DNA of 64,000 nucleotides. It comes from Owenia fusiformis. Taxonomy: Eukaryota; Annelida; Polychaeta; Sabellida; Oweniidae. Of this stretch, positions 1 through 9,399 are shown one piece after another. Under the pieces are notes generated by a model. The model did not search any database. It had not been told where the DNA came from and saw nothing but the letters and a program-made list of their open reading frames with translations. Each line of letters begins with the position of its first letter. The stretch's first letter is position 1. The translations under genes and the position numbers were made by a program. The stretch spans positions 7,339,615 through 7,403,614 of the forward strand of contig CAIIXF020000012.1 in assembly GCA_903813345.2 (NCBI GenBank), given 5' to 3'.

Positions 1-141
1 CCATTGGGGGGTTCACATTAGACAATTTTGGCCCAAATATGGCTAAAATCACTTGAAAAGTGCTCAAAATGGTGAATAATTTTGAAATAATTTTTGGCTG
101 GGGGGGGGGGGGGAGTTCGCCCGAACCCTGGTACGGGCCTG
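1..141. mobile_element. GGCCCGTAGCC-type TIR element, right end only
   Basis: This is the truncated right end of a short non-autonomous element found again at 2632, 7854, 23151 and (degenerate) 37125. Shared internal words are a 'gttcacat.tgacaattttggcc' stretch, a 'ggctaaaatcacttgaaaag' stretch and a poly-G run. It ends in GTACGGGCCTG, the mirror of the CAGGCCCGTAGCC that starts the whole copies. The left part lies outside the window. Confidence 0.75.
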
Positions 142-230
142 CTATGTATATGTTTGTGTAATATGTATCTACATGTATTAAGAAAATATCTGGTTTAAGA
201 GGTAGAAACAATAATTTTACAGATACTTAC

Positions 231-427
231 CAATTTTTCTTTTACAATAGCAGCAGCAGCGTTTGCAAGATTTCTTGCGTTATTTTTTGTGATTTCTTTG
301 ATCAAGTCCTGAGTAATAGTCACCTTGGAACTATTTTCTGATGCCCCATCACGACTTTGAGTACACATGTAAATCTCCTTTGGTTTTTGGCCAGCAAAAT
401 CATCCGACTGTAATACTGTATGGTCAT
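231..427 (-). CDS. Internal exon of unidentified minus-strand gene (exon C)
   Basis: The open frame is bounded by a good acceptor (TTTCTTTGCTTTCAG) and a perfect donor (TTG|GTAAGT), 197 bp, entering in phase 1 and leaving in phase 0. It encodes about 65 residues with an alanine/asparagine-rich, probably helical end (NNARNLANAAAAIVKEKL). Phase and strand fit the candidate exons at 834-858 and 6796-6870. I do not recognise the family. A faint resemblance of the Ala-rich helix to the linker after FN3-III of vertebrate RIMBP2 is possible, so it could be a downstream RIM-BP exon; an independent gene is equally likely. The gene continues off the left edge. Confidence 0.6.
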
Positions 428-833
428 CTGAAAGCAAAGAAATAGTTCAGGTCTATTATAAGGTAAAAACCCTCACAAATACTGATCATTTTTGAATAGG
501 AAGAATCTTCATATTTCATAATAACAATTAATGCCATCACCAAAGTGCATAAAAGTGTGAAGTAAACATGATAAAAATTCATAAATAAATATGAAACCCT
601 TAAAGCTGAACAATGAATTTCATCAATCTTGCGAAAAATGAAATGATCTATCAGGTCAGTCAAACATTTCAAAGCAATCAAAAAAAGTTACTAAAAATCA
701 TGACAAAATATATTTTTGATTTTTTACATACATTCAATAGAAAAACAATCATAAGGAAAATTCACGGAGATTCCTTCTACATGGCTTGACTTCATGATCA
801 ACATGCAAGATATCATTAAAGGGTTAGCATTAC

Positions 834-858
834 CATTAGTGAATGCTTCATTGGTTTG
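834..858 (-). CDS. Candidate 25-bp microexon (exon B)
   Basis: It encodes QTNEAFTN plus one base. The donor is ATG|GTAATG and the acceptor GGCTGAG|CAA follows a short TTCTTTT tract. Entering in phase 0 and leaving in phase 1, it joins the exon ending at 6796 to the exon starting at 427 without a frame break. A stronger-looking acceptor 18 bp upstream (CTACAG, exon 834-876) gives an open frame only from an exon ending in phase 2, which I did not find. Microexons cannot be proved from sequence alone. Confidence 0.4.
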
Positions 859-895
859 CTCAGCCAAAAGAATCCCACTGTAGTCATGTTTTGAA

Positions 896-1262
896 ACTCA
901 AAATAGAGTGAAAAACAGTGGAATTAGCGGGAAATGATTGACATAGGCATGTAGAGAACACTCTAAATTGTAGAGAAATGCAAGAATATCAGACACTTTA
1001 TTCAAATTTTAAAGAGAAATTGAGTGAAAACAGTGGAATTAGCAGGGAATGATTGACATGGGCATGTAGGGAACACTTTGAATTGTAGAGAAATGCAAGA
1101 ATACCAGACACTTTATTCAAATTTTAAAGAGAAATTGAGTGAAAACAGTGGAATTAGCAGGGAATGATTGACACAGGCATGTAGAGAACACTCTGAATTA
1201 TAGAGAAATGCAAGAATACCAGACACTTTATTCAAATTTTAAAGAGAAATTGAGTGAAAACA
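896..1262. repeat. Three tandem copies of a ~122-bp unit (repeat family R)
   Basis: A unit containing 'gagtgaaaacagtggaatta', 'aacactctaaattgtagaga' and 'cagacactttattcaaattt' repeats about three times with few differences. Diverged single copies of the same unit occur in both orientations at about 19826, 27865, 29155, 31100, 40505, 40960, 55690 and 57190. No coding potential. Class (SINE, MITE or other) could not be settled because no terminal repeats are evident. Confidence 0.8.
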
Positions 1263-2631
1263 GCACATGCAGACAACATTTTATCCAAAGCCTCAATTGG
1301 ATTTTGGGGTCTCCTGAGTCTTTAATTGCTTTTAAGAATCAATAGCCCAAAAGGGAAATGATCTGTGCAGTATCAAAATGACCAACTACCTATTACCCTA
1401 GATGCATTTTATCTAGAAAAATTACCCTCTAATTACGAGTGAGTGATTTTAAACAATCAATAGCCCTAAAGGAATATCTGTACAGTATTAAAATGACCAG
1501 CTATCTATTACCCTGGATGCATTTCATCTAGCAACATTACCCTCTAATTAAGAGTGAATAATTTTATAATGTTGATCCTGGTATGACCTTTATGTTTTTA
1601 CATGGAGCATGTATATCATGTTTTTACATGTTTGAGAAATGCATGAGAAATTAACAGCGGCCACATATAGGCACCAATACACACAGTGATAAAATGTAGT
1701 ACTATAAGAAACATTTTGACTATTTATTCTAAATAATACACTAAATCAAATAATAAATTCGATTTTTCAAAGAGTGTTAGATCTAGACAAAGTTGACATC
1801 TTGGAAAGGGTATCTGCTCATATCTATTTCATCCTAACCCTTTAATATGAATAAAGTTGTCATGTTTCACGAAGTTTTCATTTATTTCATATAATATCTT
1901 CTATAAGGGAGGCCAATAATGTAATGTTTTACCTAAGCCTTCCTAGTATTTTAACAAGTGTAAAATCTAATTGCAAATAAATAAAACCTAACCTTAAAAA
2001 AAAAATAAAAAAAAATATCTGCTTCATACATGTATGTCTAAATGTTACAATGTTCTTATTCTAATGTCACCCTTTTCCATCCTCCTAAGCAGGTATCCAG
2101 AATCTGTTCCTCCTTCCCCCTGCTATAACCAATTTGGAAGCGCTTGATTAAACTGAATCACATGATCTAATTATTCGCAATGACTTATACATGATTTCTG
2201 TCGCAGTGTTGCGACAGCCAATTAGATTGTGAGTTCTTAATCGGGGAAATGCTAACTGCTTATCGCAGGGGATAAAAAGAAAGAATTTATTCTGGATTTT
2301 GAAGCCCTGTGATCGGAGTATGCCCTTTTCGTATTATACATGTTTTGAACCCGCTTATTATGGAGTCTTCCAAACAGGTGACTCATCAGTGAAAGATGAA
2401 AATTTCAAGCAGTCTGTTAAAATATAATAAATAATGTAAAAATGAGGGTTATCATTCATAATATCAAAATATCAAAAATGTATAGGGTTACAGTGACCCT
2501 CTAAATGTGTATCATCAATAATGTTCATTTAACCTGCAGAATCACTTTACTTCCTCGATCAAATCTTCCATTATAAAAAGAGAAAAATCAAGGGCAACAA
2601 ACTCTGATCTATGTTTAAAGATGCATAGATG
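1263..2631. other. Non-coding stretch, with a small tandem duplication
   Basis: No supported gene. Positions ~1338-1448 and ~1455-1562 are two diverged copies of one ~115-bp segment (both carry 'taccct.gatgcattt.atctag' and 'attaccctctaatta'). A short palindrome (TGTCGCAGTGTTGCGACA) lies near 2200 in a locally CpG-richer patch; a promoter role for the gene at 3345 is only a guess. Confidence 0.5.
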
Positions 2632-2796
2632 CAGGCCCGTAGCCAGGATTTGATAAGGGGAGGGGTTCAGTTTTTAAAAATTTCCAGGGGGGGGTTCACA
2701 TTTGACAATTCTGGCCCAAATATGGCTAAAATCACTTGAGAAGTGCTCAAGGGGGTGGGTTTGCCCGAACCCTGCAACCCCCTGGCTACGGGCCTG
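2632..2796. mobile_element. GGCCCGTAGCC-type TIR element (whole, ~165 bp)
   Basis: Bounded by CAGGCCCGTAGCCAGG at the left and CCTGGCTACGGGCCTG at the right, a near-perfect 16-bp inverted repeat. The inside has G-runs and the family words 'ttcacatttgacaatt' and 'aaatcacttgagaagtgctc'. No ORF. Non-autonomous DNA element; superfamily not determined, no clear target-site duplication. Confidence 0.85.
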
Positions 2797-3344
2797 GATG
2801 TATCATGTATATGATGGGTGAAACAATTATTTCATTTTAACAGTATTGACTTCTTATATTCATTTTAACAGTATTGACTTCTTATATTGCCATATTTGGC
2901 AAATTAATTGTTTCATTTTCACTCAATGCTAGTTGACATACATTTTTAATTTGCTATACAAAAAAGTAAGTAAGTTGAAAAGTTATTTTTTAGTTACATC
3001 TATGCAGTTTCTAAAAGGAAATATAAAAATAGAAATGACATCAAAATGTGAACGAATGGAAAAAATAATTTAATATTTTTTGGTAAAGAGAATTATCGAG
3101 GCAAAGCGACCGAGGCATTAAAAGTATAAATGAAAAACAAGTTTTTGTATTTGAAACTGAACTTTAATATGATTTAACCCATGTAAAACAAAGTATTTAG
3201 ATAGCACAGCATCCAGTGAATTGAAAACATGCACTGTTTCAAACATGTGACAGATTTCTGTATTTAAAAAAATTTGCACTGGGACAAGAACAAGGATGTA
3301 CACACTCAACATTAAGGAAATTGGAGAACTAATATGGTACAAAA
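2797..3344. promoter_or_regulatory. 5' flank of first PPxY gene, shared with its paralogue
   Basis: From about 3120 to 3340 this flank matches the flank of the second PPxY gene (about 8340-8595): both carry 'aactttaatatgatttaac.catgtaaaacaaa' and the 'ggaacaagaa.aaggatgta' stretch just before the ORF. The duplication therefore covered upstream DNA, which probably includes the promoter or 5' UTR. No TATA box can be assigned with confidence. Confidence 0.45.
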
Positions 3345-4241
3345 ATGTGTAAGGAGAACATTAATCAAAAAATGTGCGCCATCTTATTTGTTATTACACT
3401 ATCAACACCTGGAATAGCATTTATAATATGGGTAACTAGTGCAAACGGTGTGGATTTTATTATAAATATTTTAATCGCAGTTGTTTTTGGAATTACATTA
3501 CTGTTCATAAGCTGTGGAATTTGCATTTGGAGGGGGTGTAAATGTTGCATTGACAAACCGAGTGAAAATGCACAAGAGAATGATGCAAGGCTACCTCCAA
3601 CCGAGCACTACTATACTGATAATAACAGAATAACCATGAATTCAATACATTGTGAAAATGAAGCTGTTATAGGAAGGTCATCAAATGGAATTATACATGA
3701 CATACATGGACTAACAGCACGATATAATAGATGTAACCTGGATATTGGCGTACAGGGCCAAGGCTGTATAACTGAAGAAATGGCTGCTCATCCGACTACG
3801 CACACCCCTTCTACACAACATCCTGACATGAGATCGAATTATCAAATGTTGGAACTGCCCAAGCCTCCTGCATATGATACTTTGTTCCCTGAAAATGATG
3901 TCCGACTCTTAGCATATGATGCTCCACCCCCAACATATGATGCTCCGCCTCCAACGTATGATGCTCCGCCTCCAACGTATGATGCTCCGCCTCCAACGTA
4001 TGATGCTCCGCCTCTAACTATTAATGCTCCTCCCCAAACTTTTGATGCTCTGCCTCCAACTATTATTGCTCAACCACAAACATCTGATGCTCCACCTCCG
4101 ACTACTGCGGCTCCACCTCCAAGTTATGATGCTCCGCCTTCAAGTTACGATGCTCCGCCACCAAGTGATAATGCTCCGCCTCCAAGTTATGATGTTCCAC
4201 CTCCAAGTTATGATGCTCCACTTGGGCCATCCCACCTATAA
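3345..4241 (+). CDS. Membrane protein with tandem PPxY-motif tail (copy 1)
   Basis: Single-exon ORF of 298 residues; a second Met sits at codon 10. Two hydrophobic segments are visible, about residues 11-31 (signal peptide or first TM) and 37-61 (TM), followed directly by a Cys-rich juxtamembrane patch (RGCKCC) that could be palmitoylated. From about residue 170 to the end the protein is a Pro-rich tail of a 7-residue repeat, PPPTYDA, degenerating to PPPSYDA and PPLTINA. I count about eight PPxY motifs (one PPAY, four PPTY, three PPSY), the canonical ligand for WW domains such as those of NEDD4-family ubiquitin ligases; function as a WW-recruiting membrane adaptor is inference. The 21-bp units at about 3940-4010 are almost identical, a sign of recent slippage. 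A ~43-bp minisatellite array follows. A paralogue lies at 8595-9242. Family not recognised; the layout (TM, Cys patch, PPxY) recalls Shisa-like proteins but no homology is claimed. Confidence 0.75.
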   Translation: MCKENINQKMCAILFVITLSTPGIAFIIWVTSANGVDFIINILIAVVFGITLLFISCGICIWRGCKCCIDKPSENAQENDARLPPTEHYYTDNNRITMNSIHCENEAVIGRSSNGIIHDIHGLTARYNRCNLDIGVQGQGCITEEMAAHPTTHTPSTQHPDMRSNYQMLELPKPPAYDTLFPENDVRLLAYDAPPPTYDAPPPTYDAPPPTYDAPPPTYDAPPLTINAPPQTFDALPPTIIAQPQTSDAPPPTTAAPPPSYDAPPSSYDAPPPSDNAPPPSYDVPPPSYDAPLGPSHL

Positions 4242-4475
4242 AGTCCTATGACTCATCCGACATAAATCTGAAGCTTCCTACACACAAGGCTACACCCCAA
4301 CCACATACTATTCTACAACCTACATCCCCCAAAATATGCTGCTATCCTCCCTTTAACATGTGATGCTACAACCCAAACAAACTCCCCAACATAAGACAAA
4401 AACTTAAGATACAACCCTCTTTTTGGTATTGTACTGCCTAGGCCTCCAACAAACGATAGAACTGCCTAATGAGAT

Positions 4476-6510
4476 TAAGTGAGTTAATAAGTGAGCTCTT
4501 AACATGACTTTGCTGTAATGAGATGGTTAATATTAAGTGAGCTCTAATTATGACTTTGCTGTAATGTGATGGTTAATAAGTGAGCTCTAAATATGACTTT
4601 GCTGTAATGAGATGGTTAATAAGTGAGCTCTAACTATGACTTCACTGTGATAAGACAGTGAATGAGTGACCTATAATTATGACTTTGTTGTAATGAGATG
4701 TTTATTAAAAGAGGTCTAATTATGACTTTGTTGTAATGAGATGGTTAATAAGGGAGCTCTTACTATGACTTCGCATTATGAGATGGTTAACTAGATAATG
4801 GCAACTCCGCGGAGTAGCAAATCCCAACAAACAAAATATCAATTACCGAATTCCAATCAATTATACTCATTACTTTGGTTAAAATTGAAAAATTTAGATT
4901 TTAGAATTGCGAATTCCTGCAAAGCAGCCATTTTGAATTTTCTGAGGAACAAATCTGAAAAATAATACCATAATTGTGATCTACTCCAAACTTCCTTCAA
5001 TTTGAGTATAATATAGCCATACTTTGAAGGGATCAAAAAATAATTGCGAAATCGTACATTAGACGGCCATTTTGAATTTTACGAGGCTCGAATCAGAAAA
5101 AGATACAATATTTGCAATCTACTCTTAATTGCCTTTCATTTGAGTATAATAAAGCTATACTTCAGAAAGATCTAAAAATTAGCGAAAGTTTCTGTTTTCC
5201 TGACCCCCCATACACGGCCCCTGGGGGTCAGGATGACAAACACGGAATATATGTGAAAAAGATAGATGTTGCGAATATACTACCAAAATTTCAAACAATA
5301 ATATTAATTACTTTGGTTTAGAATGAAAAATTTATGATTTTTTGGGAAAAAGCCCCGTCATTTTTTGCGTAAAACTATGCACCAATTTACATATTTCCAC
5401 TAAATATGAAGAAAATCCGTCAACTAGTATTAGAGTTATCTTCCGGACGGACAGACAGACGGACTGACTGACGGATGGAGGGCTTCACTATATCCCTACC
5501 GAACTCCGTTCGTTGGGATAATAAGTGAGCTCTCAATATGACTTTGCTGTAATGTGGTGGTTAATAAGTGAGCTGTTACTATGAATTTACATAATGACAT
5601 GGTTAATAAGTGAGCTCTAACTATGACTTCGCATTATGAGATGGTTAATAAGTGAGCTCTAACTATGACTTTGCATAATGAGATGGTTAATAAGTGAGCT
5701 CTAACTATGACTTTGCATAATGAGATGGTTAATAAGTGAGCTCTAACTATGACTTCACTGTGATAAGACAGTGAATGAGTGAGCTCTAACTATGACTTTG
5801 CATAATGAGATGGTTAATAAGTGAGCTCTAATTATGACTTCACTGTGATAAGACAGTGAATGAGTGAGCTCTTATTATGACTTTGTTGTAATGAGATGTT
5901 TATTAAAAGAGGTCTAACTATGACTTTGCATAATGAGATGGTTAATAAGTGAGCTCTAACTATGACTTCACTGTGATAAGACAGTGAATGAGTGAGCTCT
6001 AACTATGACTTTGCATAATGAGATGGTTAATAAATGAGCTCTAATTATGACTTTGCTGTAATGAGATGGTTAATAAGTGAGCTCTAACTATGACTTCACT
6101 GTGATAAGACAGTGAATGAGTGAGCTCTAATTATGACTTTGTTGTAATGAGATGTTTATTAAAAGAGGTCTAATTATGACTTTGTTGTAATGAGATGGTT
6201 AATAAGTGAGCTCTAACTATGACTTCGCATTATGAGATGGTTAATAAGCAAGCTCTAACTATGACTTTGCATTATGAGATGGTTAATAAGTGAGCTCTTA
6301 CTATGGCTTTGCATAATGACATGGTTAATAAGTGAGCTCTAACTATGACTTTGCATAATGAGATGTTTAATGTGAGATCTAACTATGACTTTGCATAATG
6401 AGATGTTTAATGTGAGATCTAACTATGACTTTGCATAATGAGATGTTTAATGTGAGATCTAACTATGACTTCACTGTGATAAGACAGTGAATGAATGAGC
6501 TCTAAGAAAG
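4476..6510. repeat. ~43-bp minisatellite array downstream of PPxY gene 1
   Basis: The unit is TGAGCTCTAACTATGACTTT followed by G(C/T)TGTAATGAGATGGTTAATAAG. Dozens of copies run in the same direction, with a regular variant 'acttcactgtgataagacag' and shortened units near 6360-6460 (GAGATGTTTAATGTGAGATC). The array is split by an inserted element at 4791-5520. The same unit forms the array after the second PPxY gene (9400-11150). No ORF runs through it. Confidence 0.95.
4791..5520. mobile_element. Element with (GGAC)n tail inserted in the minisatellite
   Basis: This ~730-bp block interrupts the 43-bp array between GATGGTTAA and TAAGTGAGC. It begins 'ctagataatggcaactccgc' and ends 'ccgttcgttgggata' after a GGACGGACAGACAGACGG microsatellite. 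Inside are two diverged ~150-bp copies of a unit carrying 'gccattttgaattttcTGAG' style sequence. The element at 14108-14575 shares the GGAC microsatellite and the '(a)tatccct...tgggataata' end, so they form one family. No ORF of note; superfamily not determined. Confidence 0.65.
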
Positions 6511-6795
6511 TTGAGAAGCATATTGAATATTCCATATACATGTATGTACATAGAATAAAATTACCATATAACAGAGTTGAGCATTTGTTAATATTGGCAA
6601 TATATTACTGAAACTACCTAAAGAGGGTTGGTTAAATAGCTTTGACATTGTGTTAAAGTCTTGTTTTTAAAGAGATTTTATGAGATCTGTGTTTTTAACC
6701 ATTAAAAAGATCAGGTTGTCCAAAAGCACAATTAGAGTAAACCCTCTGGTATTTTCGTGTTATATTATGTAAAACAAGTATTTCTATCGACTTAC

Positions 6796-6870
6796 CAATG
6801 TTGAGGCTTCAGACAATTCGTTAACGGTATCAATTTGATGATTGTTGTCAGCCATAAATTCATCCTGCAT
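6796..6870 (-). CDS. Candidate first coding exon of unidentified gene (exon A)
   Basis: The exon reads MQDEFMADNNHQIDTVNELS then EASTL, 25 codons, ending at a perfect donor TTG|GTAAGT in phase 0. A stop codon lies in frame three codons before the first ATG, and two Met codons are possible starts (6870 or 6855). Phase fits the 25-bp candidate exon at 834-858. If it is internal instead, the acceptor would be GATGCAG|GAT, which has a poor pyrimidine tract; a first exon is preferred. The resulting N-terminus is acidic and polar without a known domain. Both PPxY genes' neighbourhoods lie antisense to it, copy 1 inside its proposed intron. Confidence 0.5.
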
Positions 6871-7060
6871 CAACTTTTATTGGACAAATGTTCGAAATAA
6901 AATTGAAATAGCCTGCATCAATGTGCTCCGATCTGTGATTGGCTGCCTGGGCTCAATATCCCGGCAACCGATTGTATTTGCAAAGACTGACGGAGGGAAG
7001 TTCGATGCCCAATAAAACATGATTATTGGGCATCGATTATTGTGTTCTAAACTAATTTGG
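6871..7060 (-). promoter_or_regulatory. Possible promoter with CCAAT motifs and a 14-bp inverted repeat
   Basis: The stretch upstream of exon A is GC-richer than its surroundings and has several CCAAT cores on the minus strand (in GGCAGCCAATCACAG and GTCCAATAAAAG). Arms TCGATGCCCAATAA (7002-7015) and TTATTGGGCATCGA (7023-7036) form a perfect inverted repeat with a 7-base loop, putting CCAAT on both strands. A bidirectional promoter is possible but I see no coding exon on the plus side. Confidence 0.3.
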
Positions 7061-7327
7061 TTGTTCTTTGGTTGTGTTGTTGTGCTCATAATATGGTTTC
7101 AAAATATATCTAAGGCATATATGATGTTGTATTACATACCTAGCGAAGCATTTGTATGGAAGTCAATGGGAAAGTTAGCGAGCTATATCCACCGATATTG
7201 CCCGATTACCCCGATATAGCCCGCTTACCTCGTTTTGATATTAGATTTCTTTAATAACCATGATAATATCATGACGTCACGTCATTGATACAAAGTAACC
7301 ATGGGAACAAAGGCATGTAATACATCA

Positions 7328-7439
7328 GTTATGTCACTATGACGTGAAATATGCCTTCGTTCTTGCCCAAATATAGAGCCTCCCAAGGTCGGCCTATATT
7401 GGGAGAACTCAGGCATATTTCACGTCATAGTGACATAAC
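7328..7439. repeat. Perfect 29-bp inverted repeat (foldback, MITE-like)
   Basis: The arm at 7328-7356 begins GTTATGTCACTATGACGTGA and is matched exactly in reverse by the arm at 7411-7439. The 54-bp centre holds a weaker internal palindrome (CCCAAATATAG...CTATATTGGG). The arms contain the CRE-like octamer core TGACGT. No target-site duplication stands out. Confidence 0.85.
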
Positions 7440-7853
7440 CTCTAAATATGAGCAGTTATATTAGGACATAACTGGTTGTCCGGTAGAAACATTCCGGACG
7501 ATCTAATCCCTTTAAAGATCAACATTTTCTTCTGTTTGCAATTGTTTGCATATTGTAATAATTTTAAAACTGTTTGTAAAATGGTAAATCTTATGAAGTT
7601 GACCTACATGTGTATGTACATGTATGTAGGTCAACTGAGACTTACATATCTCAACAAATTGAGCTGAATTAAATCTTTATAAAATACTAATAAGTTCTAA
7701 TCATTCTTGTTCTTGAAAGACATTCCCCATGAGAAAGTGGTGAACAGTGAATAAAAAACTAATTTTTCATACTAATTTCTGTGAAAATTTGTTGCACACA
7801 AAGTGATTCTGCAGGTTGTATTACCCTGGCTGTTTTGGCTTCAGGAATACATG
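7440..7853. other. Non-coding stretch, nothing recognised
   Basis: Only a short palindromic acatgt-rich patch (~7600-7630, 'gacctacatgtgtatgtaca' and its near mirror) is visible; no exon-like frame with splice signals. Confidence 0.4.
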
Positions 7854-8065
7854 CAGGCCCGTAGCCAGGGGGGGGGGGGGTGGGTTTGCAGGGTTCGGGC
7901 AACCCCCCCTGGCCAAAAATTCTTTCAAAATCATGCAGTTTTTCACCATCTTGAGCACTTCTCAAGTGATTTTAGCCATATTTGGGCCAAAATTGCCAAA
8001 TATAAACCCTCCCTGGAAATTTTTGAAAACTGAACCCCCCTTGGCAAATTCTGGCTACGGGCCTG
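7854..8065. mobile_element. GGCCCGTAGCC-type TIR element (whole, ~212 bp)
   Basis: Starts CAGGCCCGTAGCCAGG and ends CTGGCTACGGGCCTG. It shares the body words of the copy at 2632 in opposite orientation ('ttctttcaaaatcatgcagt', 'gcacttctcaagtgatttta', 'ccatatttgggcc'). Very similar to the copy at 23151, suggesting recent activity. Non-coding. Confidence 0.88.
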
Positions 8066-8594
8066 TTGCTACTTGCTAGAATCATTGAATGCTGTTGAAC
8101 ATTCTATTGAATTTAAATACTATTGAGCTATTCATTCAATAATATATATTTGTATAGCATTTAGTAATGTTAAAAATTATAGTAAGTTGAAAACATATTC
8201 TTTTTACATTTATATGAGACTAGCATACTTGTCTCAGCATTTATACAGCGTTTAAAACATAATAAAAAAGAAATGAAATCAACATGTAAATGAGCCAGTC
8301 GAATAAATTCAGTATAATGAAAAAACCTAAAAAGTGTGATTGAAAGAAACATTTTCATTTTTGTAACTAAACTTTAATATGATTTAACTCATGTAAAACA
8401 AAATATTTAGTAGCAGGGCATCCTGTGACTTAACATGCTGAGGCAATAAGTATGTGTAAAAATACAAAAATGTGTAACAATGCAATGATGTGTAACAATA
8501 CAAGGATGTGTAATGACATTTCAAACATGTAAAAAATGTGACAGATATATCTATATTAAGGAAAATTAAACCTTGAACTGGAACAAGAATAAGG
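8066..8594. promoter_or_regulatory. 5' flank of second PPxY gene
   Basis: From about 8340 this is a diverged duplicate of the flank of the first PPxY gene. A short local duplication (AATACAAGGATGTGTAA-type units, ~8450-8510) is present. A good splice acceptor (ATATTTTTCAG|TC) sits just inside the ORF at about 8608, so an upstream exon with a signal peptide is possible. Confidence 0.4.
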
Positions 8595-9242
8595 ATGTAT
8601 ATTTTTCAGTCACCTATTATAGTAGGAATTGTAGTTGTAATTCTCCTGCTCATGACTTTTGGAATTTGCATATGGAAATGGAACGGGTGTTGTGGTGAAT
8701 TTTGCGATGATGAACCGAGAGAAAATACACGAGAGAATGATGCAAGGCCGCCTCCAAGCGAGTACTTTACAGGTAGTGGAATAACCATGACGATGATAAC
8801 AGGGAGATATAACAGAAGTAACTGGGATATTGGCTCACACCTGGGCCAAGTCTGTACTATAACTGAAGAAATGGCTGCTCATCCGGCTATGCACACCCCT
8901 TATACACAACATCCTGACATGAGATCGAATTATCAAGTGTTGGAACTGCCTCCTGTGTATGATAGTTTATTTCCTGAAAATGGTGTCCGACCCTTAGCAT
9001 ATGATGCTCCGCCCCCAACTTATGATGCTCCACTTCTAACTTATGATGCTCCGCCTCCAAATATCGATGCTCCACTTCCAACTAATGATGCTCCGCCTCC
9101 AACTACTGATGCTCCACCTCCAAATATCGATGCTCCGCCCACAACTTATGACACTCCACCTCCAACTTATGATGCTCCGCCTCCAACTATTAATGCTCCA
9201 ACTCCAACCTTTGATGCTCCACCTGGGCCATCCTATCAATGA
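8595..9242 (+). CDS. Membrane protein with tandem PPxY-motif tail (copy 2)
   Basis: ORF of 215 residues, paralogue of the gene at 3345. It has one clear TM segment (about residues 8-26) followed by a Cys-containing juxtamembrane region (WNGCCGEFC). The middle matches copy 1 closely (ENDARPPPSEY, EEMAAHP, TQHPDMRSNYQ). The Pro-rich tail keeps the seven-residue repeat, but only about three PPxY motifs survive (one PPVY, two PPTY); most units have become PPPNIDA or PPPTTDA. The N-terminus lacks the first hydrophobic segment of copy 1, because of indels or because translation uses an upstream exon. Ends GPSYQ, against GPSHL in copy 1. The retained frame over the whole diverged tail argues for a working gene. 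Confidence 0.7.
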   Translation: MYIFQSPIIVGIVVVILLLMTFGICIWKWNGCCGEFCDDEPRENTRENDARPPPSEYFTGSGITMTMITGRYNRSNWDIGSHLGQVCTITEEMAAHPAMHTPYTQHPDMRSNYQVLELPPVYDSLFPENGVRPLAYDAPPPTYDAPLLTYDAPPPNIDAPLPTNDAPPPTTDAPPPNIDAPPTTYDTPPPTYDAPPPTINAPTPTFDAPPGPSYQ

Positions 9243-9399
9243 AGCTCTATCATCTGACATAAAATTGCTTCAGCTTCCTACACACAAGGCTACATCCACT
9301 CTCCACATATGATTACCCAAACATACAATGCTGCACCTCCCTCTCACATATGATACTGCACCCTCAAGCTACACAACCACATATGACAAACACTTAATA

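Noticed and set aside
3811-3996. Antisense frames through the PPxY repeats (His/Glu-rich)
   Set aside because: Shadow frames produced by the 21-bp coding repeat; the plus-strand frame has the start, membrane segments and paralogue support.
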